This document shows positions 8,183 through 16,414 of a stretch of DNA of 46,492 nt, in pieces; position 1 is the stretch's first letter, and each line of letters opens with the position of its first letter. Below the pieces are notes generated by a model. That model was given only the letters and a program-made list of their open reading frames with translations. It was not told the DNA's origin and ran no database searches. The DNA lies in assembly GCA_900548225.1 (NCBI GenBank), contig URJM01000009.1, positions 1 to 46,492 of the forward strand, read 5' to 3'. The position numbers were made by a program, and so were the translations under genes. The DNA is from an uncultured bacterium. Its GTDB lineage: Bacteria; Verrucomicrobiota; Lentisphaeria; Oligosphaerales; Oligosphaeraceae.

Positions 8183-10837
8183 ATGAACTGCGTGATAGTA
8201 TTCATACTCTGGATGGTCGTGACGGCGGCCGTGCATCTTCGCTACCGCATTCGTGTGAAGGGGCTGGACGAAGTGGTGGCGCGCTATGGCCGCAAGGGCA
8301 TTCTCTTTTTGCCGAACCATCCTGCGCTGATTGACCCGGTGATTCTGAACACCGTCCTGTGGGGCAAGTTCAAGCCCCGTTCCCTGGTGACGGAGAAGCA
8401 GATTCGCACCACGATTCTGAAGCGCATTGGCTGGCGCATCCGCCTTCTGGCGTTGCCGGACATGGGTGTTTCCGGCGTTGCGGGCCACGATGCGGTCGTC
8501 CACCAGATTGACTGTTGTGTTGACGCGTTGAAGCAGGGAGACAATCTTCTCTTCTATCCTGCGGGGCGCATCTACCGTTCCAAGCGTGAGAAACTCCGCG
8601 GCAACGGCGGCCTCGCCCGAATCCTCCAGGAGTATCCCGACTGCAAGGTTGTCCTTGTCAGGACCACCGGTCTCTGGGGCAGTGACTTCGGACGTGCGAA
8701 GGGCTATCAGACCTCCTTTGGCGATACGTTGAAGCGCCACTTCTGGGACGTGATCCTGGGCGGCATCTTCTTCATGCCGCGCCGTCGGATTCGCATCGAG
8801 TTTGTGACCCGCCCCGACGACATGCCCGACGGTTCGGACAAGGAGCTTCTCAACCGCTACCTGGAGAACTTCTACAACAAGGCGATGCGCCCGAATCTCT
8901 ACGTGCCGTATCGCTGGATCGGCAATGGGCGCGTCTGCACAATGCCGGAGCCCGATTCCTACAATCTGTCGGAGGATACCTCGCAGGTGCCCGACGATGT
9001 CAGGATGAAGGTCAAGGAAAAACTCCGGGAACTGACGGGGAAGCGCCTTATCAAGGACACTGACACCCTGGGCACCGACCTGGGGCTTGACTCGCTGATT
9101 GTGGTCGAACTCCAGCAGTGGCTCTCCAATGAGTTCGGGCGGTCGATGCCGAGCCCCGAGAAGCTTCGGACGGTGGCCAGCCTGCTCATTGCCGCCATCG
9201 GCGAGAGCACGGGCGTAGAACCCCTTACGCCAATCCCCGCGAACTGGTACTACGACGACGATGCGCCCCTGGAATGCACGCAGGCCGACAACATCCCCCT
9301 GGCGTTCCTGGCCAATGCCAAGCGGCACCCCTTCCGTCCCGTGTGGGCGGACCAGCTTTCAGGTGTCTTCACCAACCGCAAGATGGTGCTTGCGGTGCTG
9401 GCGCTTCTTCCCAAGGTCGAGAAGCTGAAGGGGGACCGCGTGGGCGTCCTGATGCCCGCCTCCTGCATTTCGACCCTCCTCTACCTGGCGGTGCAATTCG
9501 CCGGGAAGACCCCGGTCATGATCAACTGGACCGTCGGCAACCGCAATATGCGCAGCTGCCTTGAGTCGGTTCCCCTGGAGAGCATTCTGACCTCCCAGGC
9601 ACTCGTCGAGCGCCTCAAGGGAACCGGAGTGGACTTCACGGGCATCGAGGAGAAGTTTGTGATGCTGGAGTCCCTCAAGGAATCGATCGGGCTGCTGCCG
9701 AAGCTGGTCGCCTTCCTGCGCAGCCGGTTCTGGTGGCGAAAGCTCTGGAAGGCGAAGATCCGCGACGAGGCGGTGGTGCTCTTCACCTCCGGTTCCGAGA
9801 CGAACCCGAAGGCGGTGCCGCTTACGCAGCAGAACCTCATGGTCGACGTGACGAACGCCGCCGCCGACATGAATATCCAGAAGGACTACTGCCTGCTGGG
9901 GATGCTGCCCCCCTTCCACTCCTTCGGAACCCTCCTCAGCATCGTCTTCCCCTGCGTCTCGAACATCCGGGTCGTCTACCACACCAACCCCACCGAGGGC
10001 GCGATGCTGGCGCGTCTCACGGCCGCCTACAAGGTCAACTTCTTCTGCGGGACTCCCACCTTCATCGCGAACATCCTGCGAAGCGGCACGCCCCAGCAGC
10101 TGGAGACCCTGCGCCTTGTGGTCTGCGGCGCGGAGAAGTGCCCCCAGAGCACCTTCGACCTACTTCACGAGAAGACCCCGATGGCGGAGCTCTACGAGGG
10201 GTACGGGATTACCGAGTGCGGGCCGGTCGTCTCCCTCAACAAGCCACGGGCCTACCGCGCCGGCACAATCGGGAAGCTCCTGCCCTGCATAAAGGGAGTC
10301 GTCATGGACGAGGATTGCAGGAAGGTCCTGCCGGCCGGCGCCACGGGGATGCTCGTCGTCTGCGGCGACACCATCTTCAGCGGCTATCTTGGCTACAAGG
10401 GACCCTCCCCGTTCCTGTTGCGCGAGGGAAGGAACTGGTATCGCACTGGAGACCTTGTGCAGATTGACGCCGACGGCTTCGTCACCTTCCGCGGGCGTCT
10501 GAAGCGTTTTGTCAAGATTGGCGGCGAGATGGTGTCCCTTCCTGCCCTTGAGGACGTGCTTCTCGCCCGGTATCCGAATCCCGACGTCAAGGGTCCCTCG
10601 CTGGCGGTGGAGGCTTACGGCCCTGACAGCGCGCCCGTAGTCGCCCTGGTTTCGACTCTTCCCCTTGACCGCGAGGAGGTCAACGGCTTCCTTCGGAGGG
10701 AGGGTTTTGCGGCCATCTACTCGATTCGCGAGATCCGCCATTGGGAGTCGATTCCGCTGCTTGGCTCCGGCAAGACCGACTACAGGGCAATCAAGTCACG
10801 CCTTGAGGACGAGGCAACCCGGGAGGAGACCCCATGA
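8183..10837 (+). CDS. Three-domain acyltransferase / acyl carrier / acyl-AMP ligase (Aas-like)
   Basis: An 884-residue membrane-associated fusion. An N-terminal hydrophobic segment leads into a PlsC-type acyltransferase (NHPALID, the HxxxxD motif; FYPAGRIYRS in the place of the usual PEGTRS). Next is an acyl carrier domain with LGLDSLIVVELQQWL (Ser304 is the expected phosphopantetheine site). Last is an AMP-forming acyl-CoA/acyl-ACP ligase with LFTSGSETNPKAVPL, YGITECGP and YRTGDLVQIDADGFVTFRGR. Escherichia coli Aas combines acyltransferase and ligase to re-acylate lysophospholipids; the built-in carrier domain here suggests the acyl chain is loaded and passed within one protein. The specific acceptor (lysolipid, glycolipid or other) is unknown. 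The stop overlaps the start of the next gene by 4 bases. Confidence 0.88.
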   Translation: MNCVIVFILWMVVTAAVHLRYRIRVKGLDEVVARYGRKGILFLPNHPALIDPVILNTVLWGKFKPRSLVTEKQIRTTILKRIGWRIRLLALPDMGVSGVAGHDAVVHQIDCCVDALKQGDNLLFYPAGRIYRSKREKLRGNGGLARILQEYPDCKVVLVRTTGLWGSDFGRAKGYQTSFGDTLKRHFWDVILGGIFFMPRRRIRIEFVTRPDDMPDGSDKELLNRYLENFYNKAMRPNLYVPYRWIGNGRVCTMPEPDSYNLSEDTSQVPDDVRMKVKEKLRELTGKRLIKDTDTLGTDLGLDSLIVVELQQWLSNEFGRSMPSPEKLRTVASLLIAAIGESTGVEPLTPIPANWYYDDDAPLECTQADNIPLAFLANAKRHPFRPVWADQLSGVFTNRKMVLAVLALLPKVEKLKGDRVGVLMPASCISTLLYLAVQFAGKTPVMINWTVGNRNMRSCLESVPLESILTSQALVERLKGTGVDFTGIEEKFVMLESLKESIGLLPKLVAFLRSRFWWRKLWKAKIRDEAVVLFTSGSETNPKAVPLTQQNLMVDVTNAAADMNIQKDYCLLGMLPPFHSFGTLLSIVFPCVSNIRVVYHTNPTEGAMLARLTAAYKVNFFCGTPTFIANILRSGTPQQLETLRLVVCGAEKCPQSTFDLLHEKTPMAELYEGYGITECGPVVSLNKPRAYRAGTIGKLLPCIKGVVMDEDCRKVLPAGATGMLVVCGDTIFSGYLGYKGPSPFLLREGRNWYRTGDLVQIDADGFVTFRGRLKRFVKIGGEMVSLPALEDVLLARYPNPDVKGPSLAVEAYGPDSAPVVALVSTLPLDREEVNGFLRREGFAAIYSIREIRHWESIPLLGSGKTDYRAIKSRLEDEATREETP

Positions 10838-11172
10838 ACTCCCTTTCGATTCGCATAATCCTGATTTGCGGGCTGGTTGCGCTGACCCTCTGCGCGCTCT
10901 ATGTCCTCAGGAGCCGTCTTGCGACGAGGCTCTTCCTGGCGCTCCAGCTTCTTGCGGGCATCCTGCTTGTAATCTTCCCGGAGGCGGCCAACTGGATGGC
11001 CGAAAAGGTAGGAGTCGGACGCGGCACTGATTTGATCTTCTACCTGATGATCCTTGTCATCTACGGCGCGGGCATCGTCATCGTCGGCAAGTTCAGGAGC
11101 CTGGAACGCCAGATTACCGACCTGGCGCGGCAAGTCGCCCTGAAGAATCCGCAGGAGCCCAAGTCGAAGTAG
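10834..11172 (+). CDS. DUF2304 small membrane protein
   Basis: A 112-residue inner-membrane protein with three predicted transmembrane segments (about residues 4-23, 29-51 and 66-88) and a short charged, coiled-coil-like tail (RSLERQITDLARQVALKN). Length and layout match DUF2304, a family often found beside GT2 glycosyltransferases in polysaccharide or glycolipid clusters. That is the arrangement here: GT2 follows after 22 bases. The ATG overlaps the stop of the acyltransferase-ligase gene (ATGA), so translation is coupled. A role as a membrane partner of the glycosyltransferase is inferred. Confidence 0.85.
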   Translation: MNSLSIRIILICGLVALTLCALYVLRSRLATRLFLALQLLAGILLVIFPEAANWMAEKVGVGRGTDLIFYLMILVIYGAGIVIVGKFRSLERQITDLARQVALKNPQEPKSK

Positions 11173-11194
11173 CCCGCCTTGTTCTTTCCCCAAA

Positions 11195-11944
11195 ATGGAA
11201 GGCGTCTCCCTCATCACAATCTGCTGGAATGCAGGAAAGACCATAAGGAGGACCCTGGAGTCCGTCCTGGGACAGAGCCTCCTTCCCTGCGAATACGTGA
11301 TTGTGGACGGCGGCTCCGAGGACGGGACCCTGGGGATTCTCGAGGAGTTCCGCCCCCGCTTCGAGTCCCGCGGGGTTCTTTTCCGCGTGGAGCCCCAGCG
11401 CCGCGTCCCCGGCGAGGCGGGCATCCCGAATGCGTGGAACCAGGCGTTGCGCGGCGTGCGCGGCGATGTGGTCGGCATGCTGAACGCGGACGACTGGTAC
11501 GACCCGGAGGCCCTTTCGCAGGTCTGGGAGGCCTTTCGGAACGACGCCGCACTCGGCGCGGTCTCTGTCCCCGTCAGGATGCTCCACGAGGAGCCGTCCC
11601 AGTCGTGGACATTCTTTCCCAGGCCGCTTTCGCTTCTTCCCTGGAAGATGCCCGTTCCCCATCCTGGCACCTTCTTCCGCAGGAGCACCTACGATGCGGT
11701 GGGGCTTTACGACACGAGATACCGCATTGCCGCCGACTACGACTTTGTCTGGCGCTGCCGTGGCGTCGGCATCCGCTGGCGCTACCTGGACGTCCCCTGC
11801 GTGAACATGCAGCTGGGGGGGCTTGCGAATGCCAGCCGCCGTCTTGCCCGCTGCGAGACCTGCCGCATTGCGCGGAGCCACTCCGCCTTTTTTGATTTAC
11901 GCCCGTATCTGGCGTGGCTTCTCCGTCTCATGACGGGAAGGTAG
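11195..11944 (+). CDS. Family 2 glycosyltransferase (GT-A fold)
   Basis: A 249-residue enzyme that transfers a sugar from a nucleotide donor, probably to an envelope lipid or glycan. It shows the GT2 N-terminal pattern SLITICWNAGKTIRRTLESV, VIVDGGSEDGT (nucleotide binding) and the metal-binding LNADDWY. It resembles the WcaA/colanic-type or 'PgaC-like' short GT2 enzymes that lack transmembrane segments. It is the third gene of a probable operon with the acyltransferase-ligase and DUF2304 protein, suggesting a joint task in making or remodelling an acylated glycolipid. Donor and acceptor cannot be stated. Confidence 0.9.
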   Translation: MEGVSLITICWNAGKTIRRTLESVLGQSLLPCEYVIVDGGSEDGTLGILEEFRPRFESRGVLFRVEPQRRVPGEAGIPNAWNQALRGVRGDVVGMLNADDWYDPEALSQVWEAFRNDAALGAVSVPVRMLHEEPSQSWTFFPRPLSLLPWKMPVPHPGTFFRRSTYDAVGLYDTRYRIAADYDFVWRCRGVGIRWRYLDVPCVNMQLGGLANASRRLARCETCRIARSHSAFFDLRPYLAWLLRLMTGR

Positions 11945-12034
11945 CCAGGCGCCGCAGGCTTCTGTCTTTTTGTTTCCGCCGATCATCCGCCACCTAACAA
12001 CATCATCACTACACCACCAATCTATCAATATCGT

Positions 12035-13075
12035 ATGTTGAGTGACATTGACCGACAATGGATGAAGGTCGCCTTGCAGGAGGCCGAGAAGGGCTGGGGG
12101 CTTTGTTCCCCGAACCCGATGGTCGGCGCGGTAATTGCCGAGGGTGACCGCGAGCTTTCCCGGGGCTTCCACGAAAAGGCAGGCGAGGCGCATGCCGAAA
12201 TCCGCGCCCTGAAGGCGCTTCCCGAGGGCACGGACCTCTCCAACGCGACCCTCTACGTGACCCTGGAACCCTGCACCACAACCGGGCGCACGCCGCCCTG
12301 CTGCGATGCAGTCATCCGCTCCGGAATCAAGCGGGTGGTCATCGGATGCTGTGACGAGAACCCGATTCACAAGGGCGCGTCGGTGGCGAGGCTCGCCGCC
12401 GCGGGAATCACGGTGGAGTGCGGATGCCTGGAGGAGGAGTGCCACAGGCTCAACGAACACTTCTTCTGGTGGATTCAGCACAAGCGCCCGTGGGTGATCC
12501 TCAAGCTGGGACTGTCGCTGGATGGCAAGATCGCACTGCCCGACGGAACTTCCAAGTGGGTCACCAGCGACGAGTCAAGACGGCGCGCACAACGGCTCCG
12601 GCAGCTCTGCGACCTGATCATGGTCGGGGGGGCGACCGCGCGAAGGGACAACCCGCAGCTGACCGTCAGGGAACCAGCCGGGTGGAAGCGGCAGCCAATC
12701 CCCGTGGTGTGGACAAGCAGGCCGCTGCCCAGCGACCTGCATCTCACGATGTCGGGAGAACGCCCGCTCGTGGAGACGCAGCCCTCCACGCCCGAGGCAT
12801 GGGATACCTTCCTGTCAATCTGGGGTGCCGAGGAGAAGAGCGTCCTGCTCATCGAAGGCGGCGGCGAACTGGCGGCAAACGCGCTCTCCTGCGGAATCGT
12901 CAACCAGATTTACTTTTTCCTGGCTCCCAAGATCATTGGCGGCAGGGACTCCGTCCCGGCGGTCGGCGGCATCGCCCCCGAGAGCCTTTCTGATGCAATC
13001 CACCTCTCGAATCCACGTCTGGAGTTCGTAGGGGAGGATCTCCTCTACATCGCGTATCCCGACAACTGCAAGTAA
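12035..13075 (+). CDS. ribD: Bifunctional riboflavin biosynthesis deaminase/reductase
   Basis: Carries out the second and third steps of riboflavin synthesis: deamination of the pyrimidine from GTP, then NADPH-dependent reduction of the ribosyl side chain. The N-terminal deaminase has SPNPMVGAVI, the zinc site HAEIRAL and LEPCTTTGRTPPC. The C-terminal reductase begins near RPWVILKLGLSLDGKIAL and includes SDESRRRAQRLR and MVGGATARRDNPQLTVR. Length (346 residues) is normal. The 90-base leader has no Shine-Dalgarno site and no FMN-riboswitch signature. ribE follows 4 bases downstream, so the pair is an operon. ribBA and ribH are not in the window. Confidence 0.96.
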   Translation: MLSDIDRQWMKVALQEAEKGWGLCSPNPMVGAVIAEGDRELSRGFHEKAGEAHAEIRALKALPEGTDLSNATLYVTLEPCTTTGRTPPCCDAVIRSGIKRVVIGCCDENPIHKGASVARLAAAGITVECGCLEEECHRLNEHFFWWIQHKRPWVILKLGLSLDGKIALPDGTSKWVTSDESRRRAQRLRQLCDLIMVGGATARRDNPQLTVREPAGWKRQPIPVVWTSRPLPSDLHLTMSGERPLVETQPSTPEAWDTFLSIWGAEEKSVLLIEGGGELAANALSCGIVNQIYFFLAPKIIGGRDSVPAVGGIAPESLSDAIHLSNPRLEFVGEDLLYIAYPDNCK

Positions 13076-13079
13076 CCCA

Positions 13080-13718
13080 ATGTTCACTGGAATCGTCCAA
13101 TCAATAGGCATCGTCCGCGCTTTCCAGCGCAGGAGCGGGGGCGCGCGCCTGGTGGTCGAAACGGGACTCCCGGAGGAACTCCTCCGAATCGGCGACAGCA
13201 TCGCCGTGGACGGGTGCTGCCAGACAATCGTCCAGGCCGAGGGCACGGTCTGCACATTCGACTGCCTCGAGGAGACGCTCCGCAGGAGTGTCTTCGGGGA
13301 ATACGTCCCCGGACGCCCCGTGAACATCGAACCGGCGCTCGCGGTGGGCGACAGGCTCGGCGGCCATATCGTCCAGGGACACGTAGACTGCGTGCAGCCG
13401 GTGGTGGAGCTGCGGGAACGGCAGGGTGACAGGCATCTCACAATCCGGAGGCCTCCACGGGAGGAGTTCCCGGTTGTGGAGAAGGGATCCGTCGCGATCA
13501 ACGGAGTCTCGCTGACTGTCGCCGAGTTGACGCAGGAGTCTTTTTCGGTCTGCATCATCCCGCAGACCTGGGAACACACGGCTCTCCATGCCCTCAAGTG
13601 CGGCTCAAGGGTGAACCTGGAGGCAGACCTGATTGGGAAATACGTCGCACAATTTCTCCAGAATGAACCCCGTAAATCTTCTGTCACGATGGAGTCGTTG
13701 ACAGGCGCGGGCTTTTGA
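13080..13718 (+). CDS. ribE: Riboflavin synthase, alpha chain
   Basis: Dismutates two 6,7-dimethyl-8-ribityllumazine molecules to riboflavin. The 212 residues form two homologous lumazine-binding barrels: the first begins with the diagnostic MFTGIVQSIGIV, the second contains GDRLGGHIVQGHVDCV. The N-terminal FTGI motif and the Ser/Cys residues of the active site region are present. The gene begins 4 bases after ribD, giving a ribD-ribE operon. Also called ribC in Bacillus-type naming. Confidence 0.95.
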   Translation: MFTGIVQSIGIVRAFQRRSGGARLVVETGLPEELLRIGDSIAVDGCCQTIVQAEGTVCTFDCLEETLRRSVFGEYVPGRPVNIEPALAVGDRLGGHIVQGHVDCVQPVVELRERQGDRHLTIRRPPREEFPVVEKGSVAINGVSLTVAELTQESFSVCIIPQTWEHTALHALKCGSRVNLEADLIGKYVAQFLQNEPRKSSVTMESLTGAGF

Positions 13719-13750
13719 TTTGTGCATAACTGCTTGACACTCAATCACTT

Positions 13751-14995
13751 ATGAATATTGAAACCATAAAAGACGGCGGCGTCTGCTCCCCGGTTGGATT
13801 TCGTGCGTCCGGCGTGACCGCGGGCCTGAAGCCCAGTGGCCAGCCCGACCTGGCGCTGATTGTGAGCGACGCGCCCGCCATTGTCTCCGGCGCCTTCACC
13901 AGCAACCTTTTTGCGGCGGCTCCCGTCGAATGGGACCGCAAGGTGATACGCCAGTCGGAGACTGTCCGCGCGGTTGTGGTGAACAGCGGCGTAGCGAATG
14001 CCTGCACCGGAATCCAGGGCGCCCACGACGCCCGTTCGATGGCCTCCTACACGGCGGAGGCGCTGGGTGTCTCCCCCGAGGAGGTGCTTGTCTCCTCGAC
14101 GGGCGTGATTGGCGAATTCCTTCCGATGGAGATAATACGCAGGGGCATCACGATGGCTGTGGATTCCCTCTCGCGGTCGGGCAGCCACGACGCGGCACGG
14201 GCGATTATGACCACCGACACCGTCGAGAAGCGCATCGCGGTCTCCTTCGAGATTGGCGGCAGGAAGGTGACTATCGGGGCAATGACAAAGGGCGCGGGGA
14301 TGATCGCCCCGCAGATGACACTCTGCTCAAATCGCGCAAAGCAGGCGACCATGCTCGCGTATTTCACCACGGACGCGGCAATCTCCAGGAACGCACTCCA
14401 GGAGGCGCTGGACAACGCCCTGGGGGCGTCCTTCAACCGCATCGTCGTCGACGGCGACACGTCGACCAACGACACGATGCTTGTCCTTGCAAACGGACTT
14501 GCCGGCAACAATGAGATTCACCGTGAGACTCCCGAGCAGGAGCTCTTCTGCGAGGCGTTGCGCCACTGCGCGGAGGAGCTTGCGAAGGCGATGGTGCTTG
14601 ACGGGGAGGGGGTCTCGAAATTTGTCGAGCTGCGTGTCTTTGGCGCGATGGACGACGAGGGCGCCCGGCAGATTGCCGAGTCGATTGCCCGTTCGCCTCT
14701 TTGCAAGACAGCCTGGTATGGCCAGGATCCCAACTGGGGGCGCATCCTCTGCGCCGCCGGCTACAGCAAGGTCCCCTTCAAGCCCACCCAGGTGAATCTG
14801 GATTTCGACAATGTCCCCGTGGTCAGGAACGGCCTTGCCGCCCCCGGCACCACGCGGGAGGAGCTGGCTGAAGTCCTCAGGAAGCGCTCCTTCCAGGTGA
14901 GGCTCTGCGTCGGCCCCGGCCCGGGGCGCTTTGTCCTGTGGACATGCGACCTTACCCACGACTACGTCAAGATCAACGCCGACTACCATACCTGA
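13751..14995 (+). CDS. argJ: Bifunctional ornithine acetyltransferase / N-acetylglutamate synthase
   Basis: Recycles the acetyl group in arginine synthesis (acetylornithine + glutamate to ornithine + acetylglutamate). Family marks: GVCSPVGFRASGVTAGLKPSG, VNSGVANACTG, VSSTGVIGEFLP and the autocleavage motif ATMLA with nucleophile Thr200, which becomes the N terminus of the beta chain. An oddity lies just before it: the usual KGSGMI.PNMATML is here KGAGMIAPQM, then nine extra residues (TLCSNRAKQ, residues 190-198), then ATML. The DNA shows a clean in-frame 27-base insert (14318-14344). No Shine-Dalgarno site is seen before the ATG. argB, argC and argD are not nearby. Confidence 0.94.
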   Translation: MNIETIKDGGVCSPVGFRASGVTAGLKPSGQPDLALIVSDAPAIVSGAFTSNLFAAAPVEWDRKVIRQSETVRAVVVNSGVANACTGIQGAHDARSMASYTAEALGVSPEEVLVSSTGVIGEFLPMEIIRRGITMAVDSLSRSGSHDAARAIMTTDTVEKRIAVSFEIGGRKVTIGAMTKGAGMIAPQMTLCSNRAKQATMLAYFTTDAAISRNALQEALDNALGASFNRIVVDGDTSTNDTMLVLANGLAGNNEIHRETPEQELFCEALRHCAEELAKAMVLDGEGVSKFVELRVFGAMDDEGARQIAESIARSPLCKTAWYGQDPNWGRILCAAGYSKVPFKPTQVNLDFDNVPVVRNGLAAPGTTREELAEVLRKRSFQVRLCVGPGPGRFVLWTCDLTHDYVKINADYHT

Positions 14996-15036
14996 AACCC
15001 CGCCACCCCAGGGCCGCGCACTGCCAGGCCGACTCC

Positions 15037-16050
15037 GTGTCCTCCCTTCTGCACATACTAGGCCATCCCGACTACCCGCTCGGGGTTCCGGGACACCCCG
15101 AAGACTCGCAGCTCTTCAACTGCTGGAATTTCTGCCAGGTTGCGGAGATGCTCGGGATTCCGTATCTCTACTACGGGGTGGATGGCTCATGCTGCCCGCC
15201 GGGAAGCCATGGGCGTGCCGTGCCGCTTGGGGAGTCCCCCGAGCGCTGGGCGTACCGGAGCCCCTGGCACAGGGAATACACCCGGCGCGTCAACCAGTCC
15301 ATGAAGGAGCATCTACAGTGTGACGGTTCACGGGAGTGGGTCGCGTCAATCTACGGCGTCGCCCAGAGCGACATCTCCGTCCCGTCCGACATACCGGTCT
15401 TTGAGCCGATGCTTGGCTACGGCACCAGCTGGACCCACTACCGGGTCTTCCCCTCTTACGCCCACCAGCAGGTGATCTACACCCGCCAGCCGGAGAGTTG
15501 CAAGGACAGGTTTTTTGACACGGTGATTCCACACTTCATCAATCCGGACGACTACCCCTTCACCGAGTCGCCGGCCGGGTATCTTGCGTATCTTGGACGT
15601 GCGGCCGAAGACAAGGGGATTGCCCTTGCCCGCGAGGCGGCCGCGACCGCGGGGATGGAGTTCCGTGAGATTCACCGAGGCTGTGCCGGAGAGGAGAAGG
15701 CGGCCTTCCTTGGCGGCGCACGCGCAGTCCTGATGCCGACGTTGTACCTGGAGCCCTTCGGGTATGTCGCCATCGAGTCGATGATGTGCGGGACGCCTGT
15801 CATCTCGACGGACTGGGGATCCTTCCCCGAAATCATCCGACAGGGCGTGGACGGCTTCCGATGCCGCACGGCCGCCGAGTTTCTGCGTGCGGTGAGGCTC
15901 TCCGCAAGCCTGGACCGCCGCGCGATCCGCGAGGGATGCCTGGCGAGGTACACAGTCGCCGCCGTGGCCGACGCATACGGCAGATACCTGGATTTCATTT
16001 GGAATACACAACGCTACGGGGGATACTACGCCCCCGACGCAATCAGATAA
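15037..16050 (+). CDS. Group 1 (GT4-like, GT-B fold) glycosyltransferase
   Basis: A cytosolic or membrane-edge retaining glycosyltransferase. The C-terminal half has the GT4 signature: YLAYLGRAAEDKGI (start of the second Rossmann domain), then LMPTLYLEPFGYVAIESM, CGTPVISTDWGSFPEI and GVDGFRC, the donor-binding E-x7-E region. The N-terminal part (FNCWNFCQVAEMLGIPYLYYGVDGS) resembles a sugar-transferase subgroup that acts on glycans of unknown kind. The frame is open from 14938, but the part before 15037 overlaps argJ and does not look conserved. GTG at 15037 is therefore preferred; the ATG at 14938 remains possible. The repeat protein gene follows after 16 bases. Confidence 0.85.
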   Translation: MSSLLHILGHPDYPLGVPGHPEDSQLFNCWNFCQVAEMLGIPYLYYGVDGSCCPPGSHGRAVPLGESPERWAYRSPWHREYTRRVNQSMKEHLQCDGSREWVASIYGVAQSDISVPSDIPVFEPMLGYGTSWTHYRVFPSYAHQQVIYTRQPESCKDRFFDTVIPHFINPDDYPFTESPAGYLAYLGRAAEDKGIALAREAAATAGMEFREIHRGCAGEEKAAFLGGARAVLMPTLYLEPFGYVAIESMMCGTPVISTDWGSFPEIIRQGVDGFRCRTAAEFLRAVRLSASLDRRAIREGCLARYTVAAVADAYGRYLDFIWNTQRYGGYYAPDAIR

Positions 16051-16066
16051 GAAGGACACCACAACA

Positions 16067-16363
16067 ATGCTGAACATCATTCCAGACCTGGAGCAGTTTT
16101 CGCTTGGGGAACCCGGCGGGCCTGTAAGCCTGAAGCTCCAGGGCAAGTCTGGCAAGCCCGCGAAGGCGACGCCGAAGCTTCCCGCCATGAAGAAGACGGC
16201 GCACCGCGTCTCCACAAGCGCCCCTGTCAAGGCCGCCTCCGCAAATCCGTACAACTACGGCCCCTCCGGCCCTGCATTCAGCGGCGGCCCCTCCGGCCCC
16301 ATGTTCACCGGCGGCCCCTCCGGGCCCGCATTCACGGGAGGCCCCTCCGGACCCATGATCTAG
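16067..16363 (+). CDS. Small GGPSGP-repeat protein of unknown function
   Basis: A 98-residue basic protein, not recognised. Residues 1-25 look like an amphipathic start (MLNIIPDLEQFSLGE). Residues 26-60 are Lys/Ala/Pro/Ser-rich, and residues 65-98 are four units of GPSGP with alternating tails: PAFS, PMFT, PAFT, PMI. No signal peptide or transmembrane segment is seen. AGAAGGA lies about 11 bases before the ATG. The third codon positions differ between repeat units while the amino acids stay the same, which supports real coding. It sits between a glycosyltransferase and a ROK sugar kinase. The Ser/Thr/Pro/Gly-rich tail could be flexible or a modification target, but that is a guess. Confidence 0.65.
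   Translation: MLNIIPDLEQFSLGEPGGPVSLKLQGKSGKPAKATPKLPAMKKTAHRVSTSAPVKAASANPYNYGPSGPAFSGGPSGPMFTGGPSGPAFTGGPSGPMI
16259..16360 (+). repeat. Four 27-bp in-frame repeats encoding (G)GPSGP-A/M-F
   Basis: Four tandem copies of a 24-27 base unit (GGCGGCCCCTCCGGCCCC core) encode GPSGPAFS, GGPSGPMFT, GGPSGPAFT and GGPSGPMI. Alternation of Ala and Met at the same place suggests an older 54-base duplication. Confidence 0.8.
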
Positions 16364-16414
16364 CCGCGCCCCCCCCGCAGTTTCAAGCAATACCCAATAG
16401 AAAGGTGCAAGAAA

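Noticed and set aside
11945..12034. FMN riboswitch upstream of ribD
   Set aside because: The leader is only 90 bases, A/C-rich and unstructured, with none of the conserved FMN-element blocks.
13734..13739. Perfect TTGACA just before argJ
   Set aside because: A -10 at the right distance would fall inside the argJ coding start and no good -10 is there.
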